From positions 43,041 to 107,040 of IMG/VR virus record IMGVR_UViG_3300042892_005063: a stretch of 64,000 nt of DNA. One strand, written 5' to 3'. Shown here piece by piece: positions 47,797-55,662 of the stretch (the first letter of the stretch is position 1; each line of letters opens with the position of its first letter). The DNA is from a virus. Position numbers and translations under genes: made by a program. The notes under the pieces are model-generated. The model saw only the letters and a program-made list of their open reading frames with translations. It had not been told where the DNA came from and made no database searches.

Positions 47797-47813
47797 AATT
47801 CCAGATTATTTGG

Positions 47814-47841
47814 TTGACGAAATAAAGTCACCGGCATAGGT
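47814..47841 (+). promoter_or_regulatory. Promoter for the RING/TerD gene
   Basis: TTGACG (47814-47819), 16-nt spacer, ATAGGT (47836-47841). Confidence 0.5.
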
Positions 47842-47865
47842 TGTCCTCAAATCGTGAGGACTACA

Positions 47866-50016
47866 ATGCAAAACGAACTCCTGATCAGCCTGTTCAACCG
47901 CATCCGCGTCACCGAGCCGACGAGCGGCGAAACCGTTGACCCGACCTGGGTCCATGGGCTGAATCTCGAACTGGGCGTTCTGGGCTTCACCCTCGACGGT
48001 CCCACCATGGACGCCATCAAGGGCCTGTCCAGGGATGCCTTCATCGCCCTTCAGAGCGAAGTCCGCACCGCCGTCGTGACCATCTCGGGCACGGGCGTGA
48101 ACCACCGCGTGCTGTTCAACAAGTTCCCCTACGCGACGCCGGAACAGAACCTCTACATGGCCAAGCGCATTCTGGGTCATTTCGATTCCCAGACGGCGTC
48201 CAACTATCAGGTGCTGTCGTGCGGCCACGCCATCGACCCCGATCTCTTCAACCTGTCGGATTTCGGCGCGTGCCCGATCTGCCAGCGTGAGGTTCCCGAA
48301 CTGGCCTCGAACGAAAACATCCGTCACGACTTCCGCTCCATCACGCCGCTGCGCGTGCTCGGTGCCGCCGATGACGCCTTCCTTGCGGAGGCCGCCACCG
48401 CCCTGCTGGGCCGCACCTCCTCGCTGTCCGTGCAGGAGCGACAGTTCGTCCTTGAGGCCGCCACGTTGGTGGAAATCACGGGACCGACCCAGACCTTCCG
48501 CGAAACCCTGCCGCTCGTCTACGCCGTATCGGGTGTCGAGGGCGTGCGCCCGCTGGTCAACTCGGCCACGGATGTGCTCCGCATCGCCACGTTCCTGAGC
48601 GACGTCAACTCGGACCTGTCGCTGTCCACGAACGTGAAGTTCAAGATCAAGACGCGCGACAAGAAGAACCTCCTGTCGTTGCTCGACCAGACCGGCAACC
48701 TCGGCGAAGACATGATGCGTCATCGCGAGCGGTGGCTCCGCTTGGGCGAACGCCTGAACCCGGCTGCCAAGGTCAACGCCGCCCGCTATCCGTTCGCCGC
48801 CAAGGCCTTCGACGAACTCCGCAACGCGCCCAAGACGATCTCGACGTTCAACCGCGTCGTGGAGAAGAAGACGCGCGCCTACCAGATCGACACCGTCCTG
48901 CTCGAAACGCTCAAGAAGCGTCCGGGCGAACTGATGCGCCGGTTGGACAATCTGCTCCGTCACGCGGGCGATGACGTGACCTCGGCAAAAGTTCTGGCCG
49001 CCCTCGACGACGTCCTGCACTCCGTACCGACGAAGCTCATCTTCGACGTGCTGAAATATTTCAACCACCGTCTGTCCGTGCAGGGTGCGTCCGCCGACCG
49101 GGTGTTCTTCCTCAAGGGCGAGAAGACCAAGATGGTCGTCATCCCCGATAACAGGCTGCCGGTCGATGCTACGAGCATCACCCTGGCCTGCAACCTGATG
49201 CGCGGCGAGCTTCAGCGTCGTTTCGCTAAGCTGCCCCGGATGGGCAAGGTCTTCCTGGCCGAAGACCTCAAGGGCGTCGTGCTGCCCTTCAACCGTCGCG
49301 GCGACTCGGCGACCGCCCAACCGGTCGTGAAGGGTTCGCGGTATCCGATCAACCCTCTGACGGAGGTCGTCCGTCTGTTCGTATGGTGGAAGGGATACAT
49401 CGACGTCGATCTGTCGGCCGTCCTGCTGGGTGAGAACTTCGACTACGTCGAGCAGGTTTCCTATACGAACCTGCGCTCGCGCAAGGTCGTGCACAGCGGC
49501 GACGTACAGTCGGCCCCCAACGGAGCCACGGAGTTCATCGACTTCGACATCGCCGATCTGCGCCAGCAGGGCATCCGCTACGTCGCCATCGCGGTCATCT
49601 CGTATCGCGGTCAGGCCTTCAATGAGTTCCCGTGCTTCGCCGGGTTCATGGAGCGCGACGGGCTCAAATCCGGCGCCCGCTACGAGCCCGAGTCGGTGCG
49701 GCTGAAGTTCGACATCGACACCAACTCGACGTCGCACCTCCCGCTTGCGTTCGACCTCGAAACCCGCGAACTCGTCTTCGTCGATCTCACCCAACAGGCC
49801 GGTCGTCACCAAGGGGTGGCCGGTCAAGGCGACCGCTATGCCGCCGCGACCCGCTCCGTGCTGGAGACCACCCAGCGGAAGCCGACCTTCCACGATGTCC
49901 TGTTCGCCCACGCGTTGGCGCGCGGAACCATCGTCTCCACTCGCGAGGAGGCCGACACCGTCTATGAACTCGACGGTCTCGATATCGAAGCCATCATGGG
50001 GGAGATGCTTGCCTGA
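47866..50016 (+). CDS. RING-like plus TerD-domain protein (MXAN_6230/SCO0854-like)
   Basis: 716 residues from ATG 47866 (GAGGA upstream). Residues ~119-146 hold a RING/U-box-like half-finger: CGHAI ... FGACPICQREV. A long helical region follows. Residues ~505-650 match TerD: YIDVDLSAVLL, SYTNLRSRKVVHSGDVQSA, PNGATEFIDFDIADL and CFAGFMERDG. The combination recalls the bacterial MXAN_6230/SCO0854 family of RING-domain proteins linked to tellurite-resistance (Ter) systems, which have been tied to phage and stress response. A phage copy is unexpected. Biochemical function unknown. Confidence 0.85.
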   Translation: MQNELLISLFNRIRVTEPTSGETVDPTWVHGLNLELGVLGFTLDGPTMDAIKGLSRDAFIALQSEVRTAVVTISGTGVNHRVLFNKFPYATPEQNLYMAKRILGHFDSQTASNYQVLSCGHAIDPDLFNLSDFGACPICQREVPELASNENIRHDFRSITPLRVLGAADDAFLAEAATALLGRTSSLSVQERQFVLEAATLVEITGPTQTFRETLPLVYAVSGVEGVRPLVNSATDVLRIATFLSDVNSDLSLSTNVKFKIKTRDKKNLLSLLDQTGNLGEDMMRHRERWLRLGERLNPAAKVNAARYPFAAKAFDELRNAPKTISTFNRVVEKKTRAYQIDTVLLETLKKRPGELMRRLDNLLRHAGDDVTSAKVLAALDDVLHSVPTKLIFDVLKYFNHRLSVQGASADRVFFLKGEKTKMVVIPDNRLPVDATSITLACNLMRGELQRRFAKLPRMGKVFLAEDLKGVVLPFNRRGDSATAQPVVKGSRYPINPLTEVVRLFVWWKGYIDVDLSAVLLGENFDYVEQVSYTNLRSRKVVHSGDVQSAPNGATEFIDFDIADLRQQGIRYVAIAVISYRGQAFNEFPCFAGFMERDGLKSGARYEPESVRLKFDIDTNSTSHLPLAFDLETRELVFVDLTQQAGRHQGVAGQGDRYAAATRSVLETTQRKPTFHDVLFAHALARGTIVSTREEADTVYELDGLDIEAIMGEMLA

Positions 50017-50017
50017 A

Positions 50018-50378
50018 ATGGAAACGGTGGAGATCACGAACGTAGAGCGCGCATTTCTCATTAACGTGCTGGAGGAGGTTGCTCCTGGCATATCGGATAC
50101 GCACTCCATCGAGCCGTTTGGGAGTCCCCGGCGTTTACTCCGTGATGGTCGGCGGCATCAACATGACCGCCACGCTGATCGGAAACCACAAGAAAAATAT
50201 TGCGACCGAATACATCCTTGAAGGAGACGGGTGGCTTCTATTCTACAGAATCATTGCTGGAGAAACAGACGAAACCACCATCGCCACATCTGGTTGTACG
50301 ATTTCCAACCGAGAACACTACCTCCGTCAACTGGCCATTTTGCGCCTAGCAGGGATTGAACTATGGCCTACACAGTAA
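50018..50378 (+). pseudogene. Small gene apparently broken by a frameshift
   Basis: Frame 1 from ATG 50018 gives a sensible helical start (VERAFLINVLEEVAPGIS) but after about 50115 turns into an Arg/His-rich stretch to 50221. The next frame, open 50079-50378, becomes sensible at the same point (GVPGVYSVMVGGINMTATL) and ends LRLAGIELW. Together they read as one ~119-residue protein. Either a real frameshift, a programmed shift or a sequencing error; two overlapping genes are less likely. Confidence 0.55.
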
Positions 50379-50710
50379 ATTTCTTCGGCTGGTGCACCGA
50401 CCAGGGCCACGACAAGGTCTGGGGCTACGTCACTCTCGGCGGTGGCGAACTCTATAATTTCTGGGGCAAGCGCGGCGCCAAGTTCACTTTCCAGGAGCAT
50501 CCGGGGTCCTATCGGGATTCCATCATGCTCCAGAAGCGTGCAGCCCAGAAGGTCCGTCGCCGCGCCAATGGCCGCTATGACGAGATCGACGTCACCAAGA
50601 TCGAGACAGTAATCCCCGGCTTCTACGACGAGTTCGAGAAGCAGTTGATGATGGCCAAACTGTTCGACAATTTCTTCGGCAAGAAACCAGACGAGAAGGA
50701 CGACGGATGA
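50363..50710 (+). CDS. WGR-like small protein
   Basis: 115 residues. KVWGYVTLGGGELYNFWGKR followed by a basic AAQKVRRRANGRYDEI and a helical end resembles the WGR fold (a W-G-R strand pair that binds nucleic acid) but the exact W-G-R is only approximate. Overlaps the previous frame by 16 bases. Confidence 0.7.
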   Translation: MAYTVNFFGWCTDQGHDKVWGYVTLGGGELYNFWGKRGAKFTFQEHPGSYRDSIMLQKRAAQKVRRRANGRYDEIDVTKIETVIPGFYDEFEKQLMMAKLFDNFFGKKPDEKDDG

Positions 50711-51420
50711 CCTATACGATGACCCTGATGCCTCGCGAAGAGGACGAGGCGACGAAGGCCCGCAACGCCCAGAGGGAAGCCGTGCGGGACATGTTCGCCG
50801 ACTCCCTGAAATATCCCAAGATCGAGCCCAAGCTCGATGCGGTGATGCGCGAGGCGCCGATGTGGGACATGGCACCGGCCAGTCAGCGCGACAAGCCGCC
50901 TGTGTTGGCCATCATCGGGCCGCAGCACGAGGCCCTGGTAGAGTTCCAGCAACTCTCGTTCGAGACCACGGACGGTGTCCGGCGCATGAAGGCCCAGCCA
51001 GCCATCGCCAAACGGGGCTCCTTCGGAGGTCAAGAACATGGCCCATTCCGCAAGCCGCTTCGTCTACCGAAGGTTCCCGAGCACGTTACCTTCAACGTCA
51101 GTGATCTCTCGGCTTTCGAGCGGGAGTTCTCGGCATGGTGGGCGAAAAACCGCACCAAGGCCCGCGAGGCACTCTGGGGACTCCCGGTCGAGGAAGTCTA
51201 TTTCGCCATCGGCTTCGGTGGCAAATACGAGATGCGGGGGCCGAGTTTCACGGTCGGCCTCCACGGCACCGACAAGCTTTCGGCCTTGAAAGAAGCGAAG
51301 GCCTACATCGACCGCCACTGCACGGGCAAGCACGTCATCATCTTCGACGGCCCGCAGCGGCCGGAGACGCTGGTGCAGTTCTTCACACCCGTCGCGAAGT
51401 CCAGCGTTCGATTTACTTGA
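50707..51420 (+). CDS. Unknown protein
   Basis: 237 residues, ATGA overlap. N-terminal charged helices (EDEATKARNAQREAVRDMFA), a middle basic segment with RKPLRLPKVPEHV, and a C-terminal alpha/beta region. GRGSL-type motifs are absent. No family recognised. Confidence 0.75.
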   Translation: MTYTMTLMPREEDEATKARNAQREAVRDMFADSLKYPKIEPKLDAVMREAPMWDMAPASQRDKPPVLAIIGPQHEALVEFQQLSFETTDGVRRMKAQPAIAKRGSFGGQEHGPFRKPLRLPKVPEHVTFNVSDLSAFEREFSAWWAKNRTKAREALWGLPVEEVYFAIGFGGKYEMRGPSFTVGLHGTDKLSALKEAKAYIDRHCTGKHVIIFDGPQRPETLVQFFTPVAKSSVRFT

Positions 51421-51467
51421 CAAGTCTCTCCGTTGGTGGCACAAGAGATCATCAACGGAGAGCAGTC

Positions 51468-51665
51468 ATGCCCAACACGGAACTCGACAACGCCCGCACC
51501 GAATGCCGCAAGCACGCGTTCGGCACGCCGGAATACGACGCCGCGTTCGCCGCTGTGCAGGCCATCACCCGCCGCCTCACCGACGCCGAAGTCGGCAAGC
51601 ACGTCTACAACTCCATTGAGGGTGACGTGTTCGCCCCGCCGCAGACCGGCCGCCGTAGCTGGTAA
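51468..51665 (+). CDS. Small unknown protein
   Basis: 65 residues from ATG 51468; ribosome site GGAG upstream. Helices ELDNARTECRKHAF and DAAFAAVQAITRRLTDAEVG. TTGACA at 51417 is a possible -35 but the -10 is poor. Confidence 0.72.
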   Translation: MPNTELDNARTECRKHAFGTPEYDAAFAAVQAITRRLTDAEVGKHVYNSIEGDVFAPPQTGRRSW

Positions 51666-51910
51666 TGCGCCAGCTTCATCCCACCTATCATACTGACAAC
51701 GGCTACCCGTTCACCATCCGCGCGAAATGCGTGGATACGCTGTGGCTGGAACTCTTTCTCGATCACGAGCAACAAGTCCACCGTTTCGGAAAATGGGTGG
51801 TCCTGCTTGAAACCGATGAGCGTCAGTTTCCAAGCGGGAACGTCATCATCTCGTTCGCCCGGCAGGAAGACGCCATCGCGGCAGCCCTGCTCCTGGACGG
51901 TCCCGTCTGA
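51665..51910 (+). CDS. Tail-signature protein, tandem duplicate a
   Basis: 81 residues, starts within the upstream stop (TAATG). YPFTIRAKCVDTLWLELF and HRFGKWVVLLETDERQFPSG align with the next gene; ends VIISFARQEDAIAAALLLDG. Confidence 0.76.
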   Translation: MRQLHPTYHTDNGYPFTIRAKCVDTLWLELFLDHEQQVHRFGKWVVLLETDERQFPSGNVIISFARQEDAIAAALLLDGPV

Positions 51911-52176
51911 TGGCTCGCAGGTTGGACTGGGAGTTCGCCACTAGGGAAGAACAGTATCCGTTCACGATCATAGTCCGCTGCGTTTCCCACAGCCGTCTCG
52001 GAGACCTGGGATTCGCGGAGTATCGGCTCGACTACGAGCAAGACGTGCACGTCTTCGGGGACTGGGTGACATGGTATGAAATCAACGACGAGCGTCCTAC
52101 CGGTAATGCGTTCATGGGCTTCAAGACCGCAGAGGATGCCACGATGGCGGCCCTGCTCCTGGATGAGACGGCCTAG
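51910..52176 (+). CDS. Tail-signature protein, tandem duplicate b
   Basis: 88 residues. YPFTIIVRCVSHSRLGDLGF, HVFGDWVTWYEINDERPTGN and the end AFMGFKTAEDATMAALLLDE mirror the preceding gene, a clear tandem duplication. Stop overlaps the convergent gene at CTAG. Confidence 0.76.
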   Translation: MARRLDWEFATREEQYPFTIIVRCVSHSRLGDLGFAEYRLDYEQDVHVFGDWVTWYEINDERPTGNAFMGFKTAEDATMAALLLDETA

Positions 52177-52340
52177 GCGGTTTCTTCTTCTACCGTCTGC
52201 GATACCACAATGGTGAATTTCTTGTTCCGAATGACCTCCGACATGGCTTGGCTTTCGGCGAGGAGATCGGCAACAGCCTGCTCCAGTGCTTCCTTTGCTG
52301 CCAATGCTTTTGCTGCCCTGTTGCTTCGGGGTGCGCTCAT
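52173..52340 (-). CDS. Small protein under a late promoter
   Basis: 55 residues on the minus strand. Helix SNRAAKALAAKEALEQAVAD then strand KKFTIVVSQTVEEETA. ATG 52340 has GGAG upstream and a late octamer 25 bases before it, which supports this very short gene. Stop shares the palindrome CTAG with the convergent neighbour. Confidence 0.7.
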   Translation of the reverse strand: MSAPRSNRAAKALAAKEALEQAVADLLAESQAMSEVIRNKKFTIVVSQTVEEETA

Positions 52341-52364
52341 TGCGGTCTCCGGTGGTTGGATTTA

Positions 52365-52372
52365 TTTATCCA
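52365..52372 (-). promoter_or_regulatory. Late-promoter octamer, minus strand
   Basis: GATAAATA on the minus strand, correct distance from the 52340 start. Confidence 0.6.
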
Positions 52373-52424
52373 ATTGTACGGAAGCGTTCACAAACCAAAA
52401 AATGCCGAAAATGCTAAATAAGAT

Positions 52425-52453
52425 TTGACAGCAGGAACCCTCCTCTGTATATT
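52425..52453 (+). promoter_or_regulatory. Promoter of tRNA cluster 2
   Basis: TTGACA (52425-52430), 17-nt spacer, TATATT (52448-52453), close to the bacterial consensus. GCTAAATA at 52413 is a weaker late-type site. Confidence 0.8.
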
Positions 52454-52462
52454 CGAGAAACT

Positions 52463-52576
52463 ATGACAAACCTGTTCAACACGTCTGGCCTGAACGCCGC
52501 CCTCCTGGGCGGTCGCGGTGGCGTGCGCGGTGCTGGGGAACGAGAACGTTCCGCCGGGCTGCGAGGTTGTCTCTAA
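52463..52576 (+). CDS. Gly-rich leader peptide of tRNA cluster 2
   Basis: 37 codons from ATG 52463, ten bases after the -10. Nine Gly (GGC, GGT and GGG codons), two Glu and six Arg; core LLGGRGGVRGAGERERSAG. The downstream tRNAs are Gly and Glu. The layout (promoter, tiny frame, tRNAs) copies cluster 1. Could be regulatory or chance; no strong ribosome site. Confidence 0.45.
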   Translation: MTNLFNTSGLNAALLGGRGGVRGAGERERSAGLRGCL

Positions 52577-52647
52577 ACACCTCTTCCTTCCTATAGGAAC
52601 AGTCCGGCGAAGATCACATAGGTTGGCCCCTGTGTGACATTGCTGAT

Positions 52648-52721
52648 GCGGGTGTAGCTCAATGGTAGAGCCGCTGCCTTCCAAGCAGAAGACGAGAGTT
52701 CGATTCTCTCTATCCGCTCCA
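52648..52721 (+). tRNA. tRNA-Gly (TCC)
   Basis: Acceptor GCGGGTG/TATCCGC, anticodon TCC (52680-52682), T-loop TTCGATT, encoded CCA. Confidence 0.95.
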
Positions 52722-52736
52722 GCAAATCTCCAGTCT

Positions 52737-52808
52737 GTTCCAGTAGCTTAAAGGCAGAGCAACTGATTTTCAATCAGTCAGGTGGCGGTTCGACTCCGCT
52801 CTGGAATA
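52737..52808 (+). tRNA. tRNA with anticodon TTC (Glu), atypical
   Basis: Acceptor GTTCCAG/CTGGAAT, anticodon stem ACTGA/TCAGT with loop TTTTCAA (TTC), T-loop TTCGACT. CCA is not encoded. The body is unlike the neighbouring tRNA-Glu, so identity is less certain than the anticodon suggests. Confidence 0.72.
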
Positions 52809-52809
52809 C

Positions 52810-52884
52810 GCGGCTATAGCTCAGTGGTAGAGCGTCTGCTTGCCAAGCAGAAGGTCGGGGGTTCGAGCCCCCCTAGCCGCTCCA
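52810..52884 (+). tRNA. tRNA-Gly (GCC)
   Basis: Acceptor GCGGCTA/TAGCCGC, anticodon GCC (52842-52844), T-loop TTCGAGC, encoded CCA. Starts two bases after the previous tRNA. Confidence 0.95.
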
Positions 52885-52918
52885 TTCCTCCAACGCATAC
52901 CCCATTACTCATCTTCGC

Positions 52919-52993
52919 GGTCCCTTCGTCTATCGGTTAGGACGCTAGACTTTCAATCTGGAAAGACGGGTTCGATTCCCGTAGGGACTACCA
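52919..52993 (+). tRNA. tRNA-Glu (TTC)
   Basis: Acceptor GGTCCCT/AGGGACT, D-arm GTC/GAC as in bacterial tRNA-Glu, loop CTTTCAA with TTC (52952-52954), T-loop TTCGATT, encoded CCA. Confidence 0.94.
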
Positions 52994-53007
52994 AGAATAT
53001 TGGCTCT

Positions 53008-53082
53008 GTCGCCGTAGCTTAACGGTGGAGCGTCCGCTTCTCAGGCGGTTGGTTGCGAGTTCGATTCTCGTCGGCGACACCA
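53008..53082 (+). tRNA. tRNA-Glu (CTC)
   Basis: Acceptor GTCGCCG/CGGCGAC perfect, loop TTCTCAG with CTC (53040-53042), T-loop TTCGATT, encoded CCA. Confidence 0.94.
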
Positions 53083-53115
53083 ATTTTCTTGTAATATAAT
53101 AGTCCGAAGTCGGAA

Positions 53116-53123
53116 CATAAATA
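53116..53123 (+). promoter_or_regulatory. Late-promoter octamer
   Basis: CATAAATA, 31 bases before the 53154 start. Confidence 0.6.
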
Positions 53124-53153
53124 CCTCGAAGCCCCAACAGAGGAGGCCAAGAG

Positions 53154-53348
53154 ATGAAGACGTATACACGCCCAGAGTGGCAGATTGTTTCGCGGACAGG
53201 TTTCCGCCAAGACCTCTCGAAAGAGATCAAGACCGTGCTGAGCGAGTGTCATGTCCGCGCGAGCGTGATCTGGGACCGCAACGGACCCTGCGTGGCCTTC
53301 GAGACCGAGGCCGACCGCAAAGCGTTCGACGACCACTTCCACCACTAG
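53154..53348 (+). CDS. Small tail-signature protein
   Basis: 64 residues. Ends PCVAFETEADRKAFDDHFHH, a histidine-rich version. Late octamer upstream; stop overlaps the convergent gene at CTAG. Confidence 0.74.
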   Translation: MKTYTRPEWQIVSRTGFRQDLSKEIKTVLSECHVRASVIWDRNGPCVAFETEADRKAFDDHFHH

Positions 53349-53758
53349 AGGGTCGTCAACATCCGATATTTGGTAGCGTCGGCCACGGAATAGAAACCGA
53401 ACGTCATGTCAATGTGACGGGTGTAGTGGATGGTGGGCCCAGGACGAATGTATGCGACGGTCACGTCAATGATAGTCCACGGGTCCACTGAACTTTCTTC
53501 TATAAGTTCGGCCTCGACTTCAACGGCGTTTTCGAAGTCCCTGTACGGCCTTTCCTCTGACCACTTGACGGTGATTTGATGATCGAAGTCGGCGTCGAAC
53601 GCCATCTTGGGAAAGAATAGTCCGAGACCCAGGCGGGTCCCCTTTATGATCACCATGGGGCCACCACCGGACAACCCGCTGAATTTGGGGTTAACGCACA
53701 GGCCGGGGGTGGGTTTGAAGGTGTTGGGGTCTACGAAATCGGAGAAGAACGGTCTCAT
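53345..53758 (-). CDS. Tail-signature protein
   Basis: 137 residues from ATG 53758. Ends HIDMTFGFYSVADATKYRML plus TTL. N-terminal part has Gly/Pro loops (FSGLSGGGPMVIIKGT). TGATG coupling to the upstream minus gene. Confidence 0.74.
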   Translation of the reverse strand: MRPFFSDFVDPNTFKPTPGLCVNPKFSGLSGGGPMVIIKGTRLGLGLFFPKMAFDADFDHQITVKWSEERPYRDFENAVEVEAELIEESSVDPWTIIDVTVAYIRPGPTIHYTRHIDMTFGFYSVADATKYRMLTTL

Positions 53759-54132
53759 CAGAACGCCAGTTGAAATTGGACAGCTTCTCGGGGGTCGTCG
53801 AAACCCCACACGCCTCGCCCCTGATAACCCCACCGTCCAGGAAACATGTGGTCAAGCCAGTCTGCCGCCGCCTGCCAATCCGGGGGCCAGTTGGTGATGC
53901 GGTGGGCCCTGGTACATGGCGCCACCAATGACGCCGGAACCAAGATGTCTCGTTCAATCCATCCACGCACGACGGCGACCACGTTACCTTCGCGCACCTC
54001 TGTGACGATTCCGAACTGTTCATCACCGATAAGGCCAATGACGGGGACCTTGAGTATCGAGAGCCTGGGGCCGGAGAAAAGTTTCTCAAAAGCCAGCCAA
54101 GGCATCCCCGAGTAGAAGTTATTATCGCTCAT
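53758..54132 (-). CDS. Tail-signature protein
   Basis: 124 residues from ATG 54132 with AAGG upstream; a longer frame to 54468 is antisense to the 54196 gene and is not used. Ends GVWGFDDPREAVQFQLAF. Includes beta-rich VIGLIGDEQFGIVTEVREGN. Confidence 0.73.
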   Translation of the reverse strand: MSDNNFYSGMPWLAFEKLFSGPRLSILKVPVIGLIGDEQFGIVTEVREGNVVAVVRGWIERDILVPASLVAPCTRAHRITNWPPDWQAAADWLDHMFPGRWGYQGRGVWGFDDPREAVQFQLAF

Positions 54133-54160
54133 GGCCGACCTTAACTCGCCCGCGCCCAAA

Positions 54161-54168
54161 GATAAATA
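54161..54168 (+). promoter_or_regulatory. Late-promoter octamer
   Basis: GATAAATA, 28 bases before the 54196 start. Confidence 0.6.
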
Positions 54169-54195
54169 TTTCCATGAAGGCTTTCCGGTAAGCTC

Positions 54196-54534
54196 ATGGA
54201 CGACCGTCTCGCCTATTGGTTCGACGGTGGACATCAACCAGATCGGCACGTGCCGGTCAGGGTGCTGGTCGAGTCTGAGGTCTTCGGGGACATCAACGCC
54301 TACGACCGCGTTCTCAATCATCTGGCCTACATGGGCTTCTCCCACATCGTCGAAGTAGCCTACGACCCAGAGATCAAGGTCGAGACCTGTCTGGCCATCC
54401 ACGACACCTGCCATGAGTTCGCCTACGCGTGCAGCGGCGAGTGGACGTCTTTCTATTCCCACGGCCACAAGGCCGTCATGATGGTCTTCGTCGAAGAGCG
54501 TGACGCCTTCACCCTCCGTCTATTTTTTGGTTGA
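54196..54534 (+). CDS. Tail-signature protein
   Basis: 112 residues. Ends KAVMMVFVEERDAFTLRLFFG. The region VRVLVESEVFGDINAYDRVL may be a second, weaker copy of the unit. Confidence 0.75.
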   Translation: MDDRLAYWFDGGHQPDRHVPVRVLVESEVFGDINAYDRVLNHLAYMGFSHIVEVAYDPEIKVETCLAIHDTCHEFAYACSGEWTSFYSHGHKAVMMVFVEERDAFTLRLFFG

Positions 54535-54558
54535 TCGAACTGAGGTCTCCTCTATAGC
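54531..54558 (+). promoter_or_regulatory. Early promoter with hairpin over the ribosome site
   Basis: TTGATC (54531-54536), 16-nt spacer, TATAGC (54553-54558). GTCTCC...GGAGAC (54545-54564) is an inverted repeat whose right arm holds GGAG just before the ATG. Confidence 0.55.
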
Positions 54559-54564
54559 GGAGAC

Positions 54565-55017
54565 ATGCACCATCCGGCCTTCAAACCTACGCCGCCGCCA
54601 GAGCGATTCGAAGACGTCTTCGATGACTATTCGTTCCTCATCGACCCAAGCTCGTTCCGGTGGGTGCGTTCCTTCAGCGGGTCTGGTGAGGAAACATCTT
54701 CGAGGGTCGAGTATGACCGCTCGGCCATCAGCCGCGAGGGAATGTTCTACGCTGGCGTAGTCCTTCAGCGACGAACGCCTCTCGACCAGTTCAAACGTGC
54801 GACTTACGAAATCACGATGGGGACGCAGCGGTCTGGGCGCGGCGCCGTCGAGATCGCCCTGGCGAAAATGTTCGCTCACCTGAACGACATTCGTCCCTGC
54901 ACCCTTCGCCCTCGCTATTCGAGCGATAAGGTGCTGGGCTCTGTTGTCGATCTCGACGAACAACACCTGATGATTTTGCGAATGATCTTCAAGGACTACC
55001 TGCCCAAACTTCCTTGA
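54565..55017 (+). CDS. Unknown protein, tail-signature-like end
   Basis: 150 residues. Ends GSVVDLDEQHLMILRMIFKD plus YLPKLP, a relaxed signature. A Pro-rich N-terminus and RVEYDRSAISREGMFYAGVV follow. No other motif. Confidence 0.73.
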   Translation: MHHPAFKPTPPPERFEDVFDDYSFLIDPSSFRWVRSFSGSGEETSSRVEYDRSAISREGMFYAGVVLQRRTPLDQFKRATYEITMGTQRSGRGAVEIALAKMFAHLNDIRPCTLRPRYSSDKVLGSVVDLDEQHLMILRMIFKDYLPKLP

Positions 55018-55041
55018 CAAGTAAACGATCACCGCTATGCT
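55014..55041 (+). promoter_or_regulatory. Early promoter; predicts a leaderless RNA
   Basis: TTGACA (55014-55019), 16-nt spacer, TATGCT (55036-55041); the ATG at 55048 is seven bases after the -10. Confidence 0.65.
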
Positions 55042-55047
55042 TCCAGA

Positions 55048-55662
55048 ATGGCATCCATCCGCGACAGACTGATAAGGAACTCACGCCCCGCCGTGAAATC
55101 CGAATGGGTTGACGTCGCGCGCAGCATTGATCTCGATGGGCTGGGTGAAACCATCGTGGCTCTGCGGTTTTGCCGCCAGATCGAATGGTTCCGCGATAGC
55201 GAGAGCCGCGTTGATATCGTGATCGAAGGAAACCGCCACGCTATATCTGGCACCTACAACGATTTCTACGGTCTGATGACCTCCAAGGACGACCCGTTGG
55301 AGATGGCCCCCAAGCTGGCCTCGGGCCGGGGCATCGGTCGCACATCCGCAGAAGCCGTAGAGGTGATCATCAACATCATTGACCACGCGGGCGTTGTTCC
55401 GCCTCGTGGCGTCATGGACGGGCCCTACTACGGCAATTTCCCCTACGTGTTGGTCCCCGACGATTGGGCTCTTGACGACGCCCAGTTTGAGCGATGGCTC
55501 AAGCTCACAGAAGGCGACGGACACGCTGATCGTTTCCTCGAAATCAACCGTCGAAACTTCGTTAAAGACATGATAAAGCCGGTCGATCTCATCATCTGGT
55601 CGTCCCGGAACACCGCCGCCGAAAACGCCGCCGCCCTGACCCAACTGGATGCTTTCCGATGA
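55048..55662 (+). CDS. Unknown protein upstream of coaD
   Basis: 204 residues. Strand/helix mix with ETIVALRFCRQIEWFRDSES, VDIVIEGNRHAIS and TSAEAVEVIINIIDHAGVVP. ATGA overlap couples it to coaD, so it may belong with CoA metabolism, but no motif supports that. Confidence 0.75.
   Translation: MASIRDRLIRNSRPAVKSEWVDVARSIDLDGLGETIVALRFCRQIEWFRDSESRVDIVIEGNRHAISGTYNDFYGLMTSKDDPLEMAPKLASGRGIGRTSAEAVEVIINIIDHAGVVPPRGVMDGPYYGNFPYVLVPDDWALDDAQFERWLKLTEGDGHADRFLEINRRNFVKDMIKPVDLIIWSSRNTAAENAAALTQLDAFR

Noticed and set aside
47806-50109. 767-codon minus-strand frame
   Set aside because: Antisense to the RING/TerD gene, which has domain motifs; the reverse frame has none.
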